A DNA stretch of 64,000 bases from JBGTSJ01 sp041940305 (GCA_041940305.1 JBGTSJ010000026.1:1-64000); one strand, 5' to 3'; positions 28,900 to 39,390 are shown, counted from the first letter of the stretch. The notes: generated from the letters alone by a model not told the origin. A program made the numbers and translations.

Positions 28900-30123
28900 A
28901 TGACTGACTCGAACAACAACAACTCGGTCACCCCCGCTCCGCTGCAATGGCAGGCGGTCTGCGTCTATGCGTCGGCCCTGTTGCTCTGTACGTCCACAGC
29001 CTGGTTCACGCAGGGCGCGTCGAGGCCCGCCCCGTGGCCGTTCGTCTGGGTCGAGGCCGCCATCGTACAGGTTGTCTGCACGCTGCCGCTGGCGTTCTGG
29101 GCGTCGTCGATCGCCGCCCGGCAGATCCGCGGACCCGCGCTGGCGATCGTCCTCGCCGCACTCATCGGCGTCGGCTGGCTGCTCATCGCGACCGGTGTAC
29201 CCCCTGCCGGGCCGCTCGCCGGAGGCCGCGTCACGCTGGCGGTCTGGCGGCTGGCGGCCGTGCTGTCACTCGAAACGGCGCTGCTCCTCGCCGCGGCATC
29301 CATCGCGCAGCGTCGGCGCAGCCTGGCCGGACAGCCGGCCTTTCGGTCCCTGCCGTTCCCCGTCTGGACGCTCGGCGTGGCAGTCGCGGCGCCGGCGCTC
29401 TTCGTCGAGGCGCACATCGAGCGCGACGCCGGACGGCTGGTGGAGCTGGTCGAGCAGTCCCGGCTCGGCCCGGCCGCCGAACTCGCCCGCACGCTCCACT
29501 TGCTCGACCCGCAGCGTCCCATCGACGGCTACCCGCTCGCGTCCGTCTCGCACCAGTTGCAGCGCCGCGTCGCGGAACTGCAGAACAGCGTCTCGCAACC
29601 GCTCGTCGTGGATGCGGCACCGGCCGAGCGTCTGTCCCGCGCTCGCGACTTCGCTGCACTGGGACGCGACGCCGAAGCGCTGCAAACTCTCAACGCACTT
29701 GCGGACGGCCCGCTGGCGGCGGAGGCCCTCAATCTCAGCGGCGTACTGTATGAGGATCAACAGCGCTGGGAGGCCGGACTCGCGGCATATCAACAGGCCC
29801 GCACACTCGCCGGCGCGCGCTCCGACTCGGACGAAGGAAAACGGTTGCTCGCCGAGGCGGCGCGCGGGATCGCCTATTGCGAGCGGAAGCGGGGCCGCAA
29901 TCCGGCCGCGGAAGCCGCGTATCGGGAAATGCTCGCCCTCGCCCCCACGGCCGAGTCGCACTTCCTGCTCGCACAATTCTACGAAGACACGCAGCAGACC
30001 GGACGCGCCCGCGAACATGCGGACCGCGCCGCCGCACTGGCGCCGGCGCAGTTCGCCGAACCGGCCCGCATTCTGAAGAACCGTCTCTCCACGGCCCACT
30101 TCGGCTGCTGGGGAGTCCAATGA
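28900..30123 (+). CDS. Membrane protein with periplasmic TPR repeats
   Basis: 407 residues. The first 165 residues hold four or five hydrophobic segments; the remainder is soluble. Residues about 250-395 are helical repeats of TPR type: ARDFAALGRDAEALQTLNAL, AALNLSGVLYEDQQRWEAGL and FLLAQFYEDTQQTGRAREHA. The TPR part likely mediates protein contact. The stop is followed at once by a family B hairpin. I recognise no specific family. Confidence 0.75.
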   Translation: MTDSNNNNSVTPAPLQWQAVCVYASALLLCTSTAWFTQGASRPAPWPFVWVEAAIVQVVCTLPLAFWASSIAARQIRGPALAIVLAALIGVGWLLIATGVPPAGPLAGGRVTLAVWRLAAVLSLETALLLAAASIAQRRRSLAGQPAFRSLPFPVWTLGVAVAAPALFVEAHIERDAGRLVELVEQSRLGPAAELARTLHLLDPQRPIDGYPLASVSHQLQRRVAELQNSVSQPLVVDAAPAERLSRARDFAALGRDAEALQTLNALADGPLAAEALNLSGVLYEDQQRWEAGLAAYQQARTLAGARSDSDEGKRLLAEAARGIAYCERKRGRNPAAEAAYREMLALAPTAESHFLLAQFYEDTQQTGRAREHADRAAALAPAQFAEPARILKNRLSTAHFGCWGVQ

Positions 30124-30126
30124 CGA

Positions 30127-30149
30127 GCGGCGGGGCTGAACCCCGCCGC
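30127..30149. repeat. Hairpin repeat family B, copy 1
   Basis: GCGGCGGGG, short loop, CCCCGCCGC, starting three bases after the stop of the TPR membrane gene. Other copies are at 39562-39584 and 57875-57903. It may serve as an mRNA-end hairpin. Confidence 0.8.
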
Positions 30150-30205
30150 CCCTCACCGTACGTTACGACAATCATCACCTGACATTCAGCCCAAGGACCG
30201 ATTGC

Positions 30206-31267
30206 ATGCCTCGTCTCAACCGCCGCGACCTGCTGAAGTCCGGATTCGCCGCGCTCGCCGCCGCACCGCTCGCGCATCTCGGCGCCCCGCTGTTCGCCGC
30301 CGACGACCCCTATGCCGATGCCGTGCTCGTCGACGGCGAGCCCCCCGAGCCGGAAGACGGGTCGTTCTGCATCGCCGTCCTCCCCGATACGCAGAACTAC
30401 AGCCAGAGCTATCCCGCAACATTCGCGGCCCAGACGGAGTGGATCGTCGAGCAGCGCGGCCGGCGGAACATTGCCTGTGTGCTCCACCTGGGGGACATCA
30501 CCAATCACAACACGCCGGCCGAGTGGGACAACGCCGTCGCCGCCATGAGCAAGCTGGACGGCGAGGTTCCCTATTTCATGGCGGTCGGCAATCACGATTA
30601 CAGCGACAACGGCCGCTGCACCGACCGCACCACGCTGTTCAACGAATACTTCCCGCTGGCGAAGTTCCAGGGGCAGCCGACGTTCGGAGGAGTGTACGAC
30701 GCGGAGCCGGACCGGATGGAGAACAGCTATCACCTGTTCTCAGCGGGAGGTCGGGACTTCCTCGTGATCTCGCTGGAATTCGGGCCGCGGAACGACGTCG
30801 TTCGCTGGGCCGGCGAAGTCGCGGCCGCCCATCCGGACCGCGCCGCGATTCTCATCACCCACGCCTACATGTACTTCGACGACACCCGCTACGACTGGGA
30901 GCAATACGGCGGAAAGCAGAGCTGGAATCCGCACGGCTACGGCGTCGCCAGGGCGACCGACGATGACGTCAATGACGGCGAGCAGTTGTGGCGGAAACTC
31001 GTCAGCCGCCACGACAACTTCATCCTCACGCTCAACGGGCACGTCCTGCGGGATGGGCTGGCGCGCCTCACCACGCCCAACGCGGCGGGACGTGACGTCA
31101 CCCAGGTGCTGGTCAACTACCAGATGCGGCCGCACGGAGGAGACGGCTGGCTGCGCCTGCTGGAGGTCCGTCCGCACGGAACGATTCAGACCTACGATTA
31201 CTCTCCCGTCCGCAGCCAGCTCAATCGTTCCCCGCAGAACGAATTCACCATTGAATTGCCGGCGTAA
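30206..31267 (+). CDS. Tat-exported metallophosphoesterase
   Basis: 353 residues. The N-terminus NRRDLLKSGFAALAAAPLA is a twin-arginine signal. The calcineurin-like phosphoesterase metal motifs appear in order: AVLPDTQNYS (a D-T-Q variant of D-x-H), LHLGDITNHN (GD), VGNHDYSD (GNHD), ILITHAYMY and LNGHVLRDG (GH). It probably hydrolyses a phosphoester outside the cytoplasm after folding with its metals; the substrate is unknown. ATG 30206 gives a complete Tat signal. Confidence 0.9.
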   Translation: MPRLNRRDLLKSGFAALAAAPLAHLGAPLFAADDPYADAVLVDGEPPEPEDGSFCIAVLPDTQNYSQSYPATFAAQTEWIVEQRGRRNIACVLHLGDITNHNTPAEWDNAVAAMSKLDGEVPYFMAVGNHDYSDNGRCTDRTTLFNEYFPLAKFQGQPTFGGVYDAEPDRMENSYHLFSAGGRDFLVISLEFGPRNDVVRWAGEVAAAHPDRAAILITHAYMYFDDTRYDWEQYGGKQSWNPHGYGVARATDDDVNDGEQLWRKLVSRHDNFILTLNGHVLRDGLARLTTPNAAGRDVTQVLVNYQMRPHGGDGWLRLLEVRPHGTIQTYDYSPVRSQLNRSPQNEFTIELPA

Positions 31268-31542
31268 GACGACGAGCAGCCGTCCGACTGCATTCGCCGC
31301 GGCTTCTTTGTCGTTCCCTGACATCAACTGAACAGAATCTTCACGCGGGGCGGGTACGCTGGCGGTCCCATCCGGCCGACGACCACGGCGACACACCCCG
31401 CAGCAGTCGCGATTGATCATTCACAGAAGCTTGCATGCGTCGCCGACAGCACGTAACCCAAGCTGGTCCGACGCGCCTGCGAGGACCGAATCCCGTTGGA
31501 CAAGGAACCCGAATCCTCCCGCAGCCCCAGTCACCGGGCCAA
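31268..31542. other. Convergent intergenic region
   Basis: 275 bases between the phosphoesterase and the convergent monooxygenase. I see no gene, RNA or strong hairpin in it. Confidence 0.5.
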
Positions 31543-32613
31543 TCACCGGAACCGCGGGATCACTTCCTCGCCAAACGTCCGGATTGACTGCATGATCAGT
31601 TCGTGCGGCACCGTCCCCATCTGCATCACGCAGATCACTTCGTCCACCCCCACGTCGATGAACCGCTGCACCATCTCCGCCGCCGCGTTCGCATCGCCGA
31701 TGATGGAGTTGCACTGCGAGCCGGAAGCCCCCCGGAACGCCATCGCGTCCCGCAGGTCGTCGTCCGACAGGAAATCCCGCGGAACGTTCAGCTTCCCGGT
31801 CGGCCGGTCGCTGCCGAAGTAATACGTCGCCATCGACTCCGCGAAGAACCGCGCCCCCCGGAAGCCGTAGCGGCACGCCTCCCGGTCATCGGGCAGCACC
31901 AGCGTCGGCGGCGTGCACGCGAAGTGATTGTTCTTCTGGTAATGCTTCGGCTGCGCTTTCTCCACGGCTACGCGGTAATCGGCGACCTTCTGTTTGAGAA
32001 ACTCATCCGTCCCAAGGGCGAAGTTCAGCGCCCCGATCCCCAGTTCCCCCACGGCCTTCGCGGACTCCGGCTTGGAGCAGGCTGCGAACATCGGCGGATG
32101 CGGAGACTGCACCGGTTTGGGAACGACCTGCGTCGGAGCGATGTTGTAGAACCGTCCCTTCCACTGGAACACGTTCTGCTGCCACATCTGCGGAATCATC
32201 TGCAGGGCTTCCAGCCACTGGTCGTGAATCTCCGCAGGATTGTTCTCGAACGCCACCTTCTCCACCGCGCTCGAACTCTTCCCCGACCCCCAATTCACCC
32301 GCCCTTCGGAGAGGATATCGAGTGTCGCAATGCGTTCGGCGATGCGGATGGGATGGTTGTACCGGTACGGAGTCAGTGTAATCCCGTGCCCCAGTCGCAG
32401 CCGCTTCGTCTTCGCCGCCACGTACGACAGAAAAATCTCCGGCGCCGAAGAATGCGAATACTCGTACAGCCCGTGATGCTCTACCTCCCAGACCGCATCA
32501 AAGCCGACCTCCTCGGCCAGCAGCACCTGCTCGACGCAGTCATGAAAAGTCTGCCGCTCCGACTCCCGCGTCGGCTCGGAAATCTGCATCTCAAAGAACA
32601 GGGAAAATCGCAT
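31543..32613 (-). CDS. Luciferase-like flavin-dependent monooxygenase (LLM class)
   Basis: 356 residues with the bacterial-luciferase TIM-barrel layout: MRFSLFFEMQISEP, LLAEEVGFDAVWEVEHHGLYEYS, YVAAKTKRLRLGHGITLTPY and RIAERIATLDILSEGRVNWG. The family oxidises organic substrates with reduced flavin supplied by a separate reductase. None is adjacent, and the substrate is unknown. It is isolated on the minus strand. Confidence 0.9.
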   Translation of the reverse strand: MRFSLFFEMQISEPTRESERQTFHDCVEQVLLAEEVGFDAVWEVEHHGLYEYSHSSAPEIFLSYVAAKTKRLRLGHGITLTPYRYNHPIRIAERIATLDILSEGRVNWGSGKSSSAVEKVAFENNPAEIHDQWLEALQMIPQMWQQNVFQWKGRFYNIAPTQVVPKPVQSPHPPMFAACSKPESAKAVGELGIGALNFALGTDEFLKQKVADYRVAVEKAQPKHYQKNNHFACTPPTLVLPDDREACRYGFRGARFFAESMATYYFGSDRPTGKLNVPRDFLSDDDLRDAMAFRGASGSQCNSIIGDANAAAEMVQRFIDVGVDEVICVMQMGTVPHELIMQSIRTFGEEVIPRFR

Positions 32614-32856
32614 GAGCCAGAAGCGTCACTTAAGGGACAACAATGGACAGTGAGTTCTCAGAACCTGACGGTGAGTTATCAGTCGCAGGACGCAACCGAT
32701 GGCAGCCGGTCCGACGGCGCCCCATGCGTCCCTCTAATCCTGGGAATCAAACATTCACCAGACATCAAAGTGCTCAGATCTCAAAATCTGAGATCTCAAA
32801 TCTGAAATCCCTCCATCCTCCATCCTCTGACCTCCGACCTCTGACCTCTGACCCCC
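32614..32856. repeat. Low-complexity intergenic stretch
   Basis: From about 32770 the sequence is short near-repeats (TCAAAATCTGAGATCTCAAA, then several CCTCTGACCTCTGACC units). It is not coding. It resembles the low-complexity spacers seen elsewhere in the window. Confidence 0.6.
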
Positions 32857-33318
32857 TCACCCCTTCAACTCATACCCCTTCCCCGACTTCCGCAGCACCC
32901 GCCGCAAATGCCAACGGGTGATCCAGCCGCCGAGTCCCTTGCGCCGGGCCTGCGAATGGGCCTGCAGGATGGTCGACGACAGAATCCACGCGCTGTGCCC
33001 GTCCCCCTCCACCCGGATCTTGCCCGTCATCTCCGCCGTGTAATACGAAGTGAGCCCCGCGAGCAGACGCAGGAACAGGTCCTCGTCCAGCGTCACCGTC
33101 CCGATCGGCGCCGCATGTCGCCCCCTGTGAAACCGAAATCCCTTGTCGGACAGCAGGCAATGCCACGCCGCGTCGGCATCCGGGCCGAACACGAGGTTGA
33201 CGGCCCCCGTGAATCCGCGCTGGTCCACATACTCACCGCTGAGACGCCGGCTCCCCGCGAAGCGCGTGTACCACACGAGCCGGTCGAAAAACAGTCGGAC
33301 TCCCGGATTGACGCTCAT
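32857..33318 (-). CDS. Hypothetical protein, SCP2 sterol-carrier-like
   Basis: 153 residues. The middle segment TGKIRVEGDGHSAWILSSTI and GPDADAAWHCLLSDKGFRF, with RHAAPIGTVTLDEDLFLRLL, matches the general pattern of SCP2-type lipid-binding domains (a beta sheet with a hydrophobic pocket and a substrate-strength term DxxxxLLAG). This is a weak family call. The C-terminus is strongly basic (RKGLGGWITRWHLRRVLRKS). It could bind a lipid; nothing else in the neighbourhood informs its role. Confidence 0.6.
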   Translation of the reverse strand: MSVNPGVRLFFDRLVWYTRFAGSRRLSGEYVDQRGFTGAVNLVFGPDADAAWHCLLSDKGFRFHRGRHAAPIGTVTLDEDLFLRLLAGLTSYYTAEMTGKIRVEGDGHSAWILSSTILQAHSQARRKGLGGWITRWHLRRVLRKSGKGYELKG

Positions 33319-33723
33319 CTCGCTCGATCAAGGTCACGGCGGCCGGCAGCGGACGAGCCGCGGCCAGCGCGACATTCTGCCGCACCCCCTCGCGGGAAAT
33401 CAACAGCACGAATGGGCCCGGCCGGCTGATATCGATCCCCTTTGAATCGTGATTCGCGATCGCCGTCACAGGCGGGGCGTCCCGCACCATCGGGCCTAAC
33501 CGACAACGGCGTCATAGCCGCTTCGCTATCGTTGACATGACCTGCGTTGCCTGCGCGGCGCCGGTTCACCCCTTGTCCAAGCGGCCGAATGCGCCGAAGT
33601 TTGTCGGGAACCTGCCCCGATATCACCCCTGCACACTGTGCGCACTGAGGTTGATACCGAACCAATCCGAAGCGAACTGGTCCGCGTGCGGGCGCGGCAG
33701 GAACTGAGCGGGGAGCTTGAGCG
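33319..33723. other. Divergent intergenic region
   Basis: 405 bases between two divergent hypotheticals. A minus-strand frame (33233-33490, MVRDAPPVTAIANHD...) overlaps the start of the SCP2-like gene and has no recognisable motif; I do not support it as a gene. Nothing else is seen. Confidence 0.45.
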
Positions 33724-34215
33724 TTGAGCCATTCGCATCTGGCGATTCGACATTTGATCCGGCAGGTGGAGGAATCCGCCGGCCGACGCGGGGAGCGCAA
33801 GCCCCCCGCCTGGCTGGCCGACTTCGTCGAATCGGCTGCCGGACTCTTCGAGCCCTTCAGCGGCATCGCGCGGCCCGGCTTCGAGTGCCGTCGCGGCGAG
33901 GACCGCTGGGAGATCGCCCTGTTCCTCGGTAAGACCGAAGTCGTCGGCGGTCCGCAGGACGGGGAGCTGACGCCGGTCAACTTCATGTTCGACGCGGCCG
34001 GCCTCAGCCGGCTGTTCGAGCGGCTCGACACGCTTCGCTGGAATGCCTTTCCCGATTGTCACGTCTGCAGCGAAGAGGAGCTGGACCTCTCCTTCCTGAT
34101 CGCGGAAGGGCTCGTCCAGGGGGAACTCGTCAGCGTCCAGATCCACGCCGGTCCGCCCCACGCCGCCGGCCCCGCCATGAAACGCTACAGCGACGGCAGC
34201 TACGTCACCGTGTAG
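33724..34215 (+). CDS. Conserved-looking hypothetical protein
   Basis: 163 residues from TTG 33724, with GGGGAG ten bases upstream; there is no ATG start in the N-terminal part. The sequence is globular, acidic and soluble (AWLADFVESAAGLFEPFSGI, HVCSEEELDLSFLIAEGLVQ), with a Cys/His pair in DCHVCSEEE. No family is recognised. Coding is supported by regular codon use and a convincing ribosome site; a family A repeat follows 35 bases after the stop. Confidence 0.7.
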   Translation: MSHSHLAIRHLIRQVEESAGRRGERKPPAWLADFVESAAGLFEPFSGIARPGFECRRGEDRWEIALFLGKTEVVGGPQDGELTPVNFMFDAAGLSRLFERLDTLRWNAFPDCHVCSEEELDLSFLIAEGLVQGELVSVQIHAGPPHAAGPAMKRYSDGSYVTV

Positions 34216-34250
34216 CAGTAGCATCCCACGCCAGCCCGTAACAACCACAC

Positions 34251-34289
34251 CAGCCCGCCGCGCCAGCAAGGGCCGAACGTTGCCGAGCG
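34251..34289 (+). repeat. Dispersed repeat family A, copy 3
   Basis: Contains CGCCAGCAAGGGCCGAACGT, then TGCCGAGCG, as in copies 1 and 2. Confidence 0.88.
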
Positions 34290-34462
34290 TCGACTCTTCG
34301 CGAGAACCCCACTGACCGTTCCGCGGAGCATCGAGTTCATCCACGCCACTCAATCACTCCGCCAATCGCACACAGGGTCATTCTCCCGTCGATCACACCT
34401 GAGAACGCAGCGCCGGGTCGCACCGGCGAACTTCGACCGGTTGCTCTCCGGTCTTCTTCCCG

Positions 34463-34495
34463 GAGCCCGCGGTTTGGCATGCCGCGGGCTCTTTT
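34463..34495 (+). terminator. Rho-independent terminator
   Basis: GAGCCCGCGG, nine-base loop, CCGCGGGCTC and TTTT: a ten-bp GC-rich perfect stem and T-run on the plus strand. The nearest upstream gene ends 247 bases earlier, so it may end either that transcript or a small RNA. Confidence 0.85.
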
Positions 34496-34576
34496 CATGC
34501 GCCTATTGGAATTGGTCTCGTTAATCTAAAGAGACATTTGGCCTGGTAGCCGTCGCGCATTCAGAATGCGGTCAGC

Positions 34577-34702
34577 ATGAGCGAAGAGGTACGCGTCACG
34601 ATTCGACAAGCGAAAGGATACGCCGACAGCTGGCGCCATTATCGAATTCGATTGGACGGCTTGGTGGTCGGAGCGGTGCGGAATGGGAATCTGCGACGAT
34701 GA
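34577..34702 (+). pseudogene. First half of a split small gene
   Basis: 41 codons starting MSEEVRVTIRQAKGYADSWR and ending NGNLRR before TGA. This stop overlaps the ATG of the next frame (ATGA). The two pieces read as one small beta-rich domain: RIRLDGLVVGAVRNGN continues into SGLHTIRLAVDWCGSDELTF. It is therefore either a frameshifted gene or a pair translated by coupling or -1 shifting. Confidence 0.5.
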
Positions 34703-34881
34703 CCATTCCCTCTGGCCTTCACACAATCAGGCTTGCAGTCGATTGGTGTGGCAGTGACGAGCTTACCTTCGACGCACAACCCGGAGATCACATCGTATTC
34801 GAGGGCGGCAACAGCGGGGGCGGCGCCTTGACCCTGCTGTTTCGGCCCGGCAAGTATCTCTGGTTGCGCCGCGTCTCTTAG
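34699..34881 (+). pseudogene. Second half of a split small gene
   Basis: 60 codons in the -1 frame relative to the first half, beginning MTIPSGLHTIRLAVDWCGSD and ending GKYLWLRRVS. The DWCGSDELTF segment and a GD turn before VFEGG recur in small planctomycete proteins that I cannot name. Shorter than a typical domain on its own. Confidence 0.5.
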
Positions 34882-34945
34882 CCTGCGAACATCGGACGGC
34901 TGGCCGACAGTGGGGGTGGTGTCTGCATTTGAGTTCCTGGACGGA

Positions 34946-35263
34946 TTATACCCGCGATTCGGTCTGGTCGGCGTCGGAAGCCGCCTCGTGATCGCAAAAG
35001 CGGGCGAGAACGTCGATGCTCTCTCCCGGCGTGAACCGGAAGTCGGTTGTGGCGCGGACGCGGTGCTTTCCCGACTTATCATCCCACCAAACGGTCCCCT
35101 CGCAGTGCAGGAATCCGTTCCGGCCATCCTCGGCGTCCTCGTCGTAGAACACACATCTCATTCCCTCTCGCAGTTTGATCCCCTGTCGTGCGAGGTCTGC
35201 GCGCGTCAAAAAGTTTGCTAGCGAGCTACCGTTCCAGTCCATTCTCACCAGTGGTAGCGGCAT
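34946..35263 (-). CDS. Small hypothetical protein
   Basis: 105 residues, ATG 35263 with GAGAG upstream. Asp/Glu/Arg-rich and soluble (LREGMRCVFYDEDAEDGRNG, EGTVWWDDKSGKHRVRATTD, then FTPGESIDVLARF). No family recognised. It runs towards the split gene. Codon use is normal for the window, so coding is likely but not certain. Confidence 0.5.
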   Translation of the reverse strand: MPLPLVRMDWNGSSLANFLTRADLARQGIKLREGMRCVFYDEDAEDGRNGFLHCEGTVWWDDKSGKHRVRATTDFRFTPGESIDVLARFCDHEAASDADQTESRV

Positions 35264-35344
35264 GTCGGACTCTCTGCTTTTTTTGATTCATCATATTACC
35301 ACGGGCGCAGAAGTACCCAGCCAGACCTGCGGGATTCGTGGCCG

Positions 35345-35465
35345 TTAGCGGGCCTTCTGCGTAGCAGCCAACAGACGAGCCATCTGCCGGGACTTCTCAT
35401 CCCGCCACGTCTGGCCGCCGACCTCATCGTACAGCCGCTCGATGTTCCACAGCGTGTCTGTCAGC
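35345..35465 (-). pseudogene. Short open stretch directly downstream of glmS
   Basis: About 39 codons reading WNIERLYDEVGGQTWRDEKS and ending MARLLAATQKAR before TAA. The composition is protein-like, but there is no ATG, GTG or TTG start after the preceding in-frame stop. It may be a gene remnant, a C-terminal piece lost from another gene, or a CTG-started peptide. Source not recognised. Confidence 0.3.
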
Positions 35466-35471
35466 CCAGCC

Positions 35472-37337
<1,866 letters not shown>

Positions 37338-37715
37338 AAGCCGAACATCCTCATATGAGCCGCTGCAGGCGCGATCGTGCCGCAACGGCTGATTTCGCTC
37401 GCCTCTGAACGCCCTGCGTCTCCTCAAAGTCGCCGGCACAGACCCCTGTGCCGACCGCTGCAACCCCTGCCACACTCGGTGAACTCCGGATCCACTCGGA
37501 GCAACTGGAGAAGTCTGCTCCCGCTCAAGGGCACACCCAATCCTACGTCGCCCGGGCAAAGAGCGAACCCAGAACTCGTTCCGGACATCACCTTCAGCCC
37601 GGCAGACTCGCGCAAAAGTGCGGAAGCCTATGTCAGGAAGGAATTTTCGGTCAATCGGAGATCTGCAGAGGCATGCCAACCTGAACTCTCCCGATCGCCA
37701 CGCCGCGGGCCGTCG
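37338..37715. other. Intergenic region upstream of glmS
   Basis: 378 bases. It includes a short palindrome GGCACAG/CTGTGCC (37435-37452), of the same type as 56949-56966. The rest shows no supported gene; it must carry the glmS promoter, which I cannot place. Confidence 0.5.
37435..37452. repeat. Short palindrome GGCACAG-CTGTGCC, copy 1
   Basis: GGCACAGACCCCTGTGCC; a second member lies at 56949-56966 with a different loop. Likely a small interspersed hairpin family. Confidence 0.6.
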
Positions 37716-38789
37716 TTACGGAAGGAGCGGGCCGGGAAGCGAAGCGGGAGTCGAACTTGCCGGCGGCCGAAACCCCGCGGGTTCAGTGACATCCACCCCC
37801 TGCTGCACGCGCTGTTCGACCGGCGCCAGCGCCTCGTCCGACGACGACCACTCGTACACGACGGGCTGAATCGTCCCGCCCGACGCCATGGGAGGCAGGA
37901 ACTCCTCGTCTTCACGCGCGGCGATGGGCGTCGCCGGCGTCGGCACATGCGCGAGGTCCGCGCTCCACTGATTCGGCTTGGCCGCACCCCGATCCACTTT
38001 CGACGTCCAGATCTCCCGTTGAGTCACCGCCACCGCAGACTCAGTCGACGGGTTCGCCCGTGGCTGCCACGCGATCGGAGTCCCGAATCCCAACGGCTGC
38101 GGATGAGACCGGTAAATGAAGCTCGCACGATCAAGCGCCAGTAGGAAACTGCCGTGACGGCTGGTCCGCGACTGGGCCGTTGTCTGTGTCGCGGTCGCGC
38201 TCTCGCCGCTGTTGCGGAACCACACCTGCCGCGCCGCTTCCGGGTCGTAACCCGCGCTGACCATCATCGACAGCGCGATCGAATCCGCCTCCACGTTGTG
38301 CTGGACCGAACGCGAATCATGATCGGCGTCGCGCGCTGAGCGACGCGCCAGCTCGCGACCCATCGCCCCTGCCATCATTGCAGCCAGTTGAGCTTCGTTC
38401 TGGCAGATCCCCAGCGTCCCGTCCGCGACGACGATTCGTCCGCCCGGAAGCGCAGTGACGCGCGGCGCATCATCCTGAACCAGCTTGAAATCCCAGCGGA
38501 CATCGCCACGGCCCGACGCGCCCGCCAGTCGCTGTCCCACCTGCTGCACCGTCTGGATGTGCATCGTGTCCTGCGACAGCGGATGCCGCGCCAGCATCTC
38601 CTGATACTCGACCACGCTCTGCCGCGCTTCCGACTCAGGAGACCGCGCCGCAGTTGGCCTCAATGCAGGAAACGTCTCGCATCCGGCCGACACCATCGCC
38701 AGTCCCACCAGAACCGCCACGCACCGGCGCGGCAACCGCGCCGTGCGGAGGTCTGCAGTCGCTTCGATCAAGGGGAGGGCGCGAAACAT
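37716..38789 (-). CDS. M48-like lipoprotein lacking the HExxH zinc site
   Basis: 357 residues. Signal with lipobox-like SAGC at about residues 34-37. Residues 75-215 align with the M48 peptidase pattern: VRWDFKLVQDDAPRVTALPG (the usual N-A-F-A-L-P-G-G region), GTLGICQNEAQLAAMMAGAM, then HNVEADSIALSMMVSAGYDP, which carries the third zinc ligand Glu. Where M48 enzymes have HExxH the sequence reads AGAMGR, so both His ligands and the catalytic Glu are missing. It is predicted to be a catalytically dead homologue. The C-terminal 130 residues are Pro/Ser-rich and low complexity. Membrane attachment is expected. Confidence 0.7.
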   Translation of the reverse strand: MFRALPLIEATADLRTARLPRRCVAVLVGLAMVSAGCETFPALRPTAARSPESEARQSVVEYQEMLARHPLSQDTMHIQTVQQVGQRLAGASGRGDVRWDFKLVQDDAPRVTALPGGRIVVADGTLGICQNEAQLAAMMAGAMGRELARRSARDADHDSRSVQHNVEADSIALSMMVSAGYDPEAARQVWFRNSGESATATQTTAQSRTSRHGSFLLALDRASFIYRSHPQPLGFGTPIAWQPRANPSTESAVAVTQREIWTSKVDRGAAKPNQWSADLAHVPTPATPIAAREDEEFLPPMASGGTIQPVVYEWSSSDEALAPVEQRVQQGVDVTEPAGFRPPASSTPASLPGPLLP

Positions 38790-39027
38790 GACCGGCTACC
38801 ACGACTTCGAGGCCGCGGACAGGCAGAAGGAAAACAACGCGCGCGACCACGCCGGAGCGGGACCGCAAACGCCGATTCGAAGGGGAACGTGAGATGAGGG
38901 GCCGGGACACTAGCGGGGCGTCCGCATCGCCGCAAGACGAGTTCGACCACTTTCAGCACACCTCCGCAGGATCCGCCGCACCGGCCTCGGAGCGCCCTTC
39001 ATTAACCCGCACCCTATACTCGCTGGC

Positions 39028-39390
39028 ATGCCCCGCTACGTCATTTTGACGCACGATCATCCCTTCCCGCATTGGGATCTGATGCTGGAACAAAACGGCC
39101 GCCTGCGCACCTGGAGACTGTTGAGTGAGCCCGCCATCGGCAGCGTCATCCCGGCAGAACCCTTGCCCGACCACCGCCTCGACTATCTGACCTACGAAGG
39201 TCCCGTCAGCGGCGGACGGGGCACCGTCGCACGCTGGGACGCCGGAGAGTACGCGATCCGTCCTGCGACCGACGTACGCCTCGGCATTCTCCTCCGCGGA
39301 CAGCGGGGAAACCTCACCGCAACGCTGCACTCCACAGACGACTCGCACGCCTGGGAGTTTGGCGCAACCCGAACCGGCCCCGCCGACTGA
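39028..39390 (+). CDS. Stand-alone LigD 3'-phosphoesterase-type domain protein
   Basis: 120 residues. The motif H9-D-H-P-F-P-H15-W-D17-L-M-L-E has the H-x5-H-x-D spacing of the metal site of the LigD phosphoesterase (PE) domain, which trims 3'-phosphate or ribonucleotide ends during bacterial end joining. RLRTWRLLSEPA and YLTYEGPVSGGRGTVARWDAG follow as in that family. Neither a ligase nor a polymerase domain is attached, and no Ku gene is in the window. A 3'-end processing role is inferred. Confidence 0.75.
   Translation: MPRYVILTHDHPFPHWDLMLEQNGRLRTWRLLSEPAIGSVIPAEPLPDHRLDYLTYEGPVSGGRGTVARWDAGEYAIRPATDVRLGILLRGQRGNLTATLHSTDDSHAWEFGATRTGPAD

Larger units (their letters stand above)
34216..34576. 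other. Intergenic region with a repeat copy and a strong terminator
   Basis: 361 bases. It holds a family A repeat (34251-34289), a GC-rich stretch with possible stems at 34410-34455, and a terminator at 34463-34495. No protein gene is supported. Confidence 0.55.
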
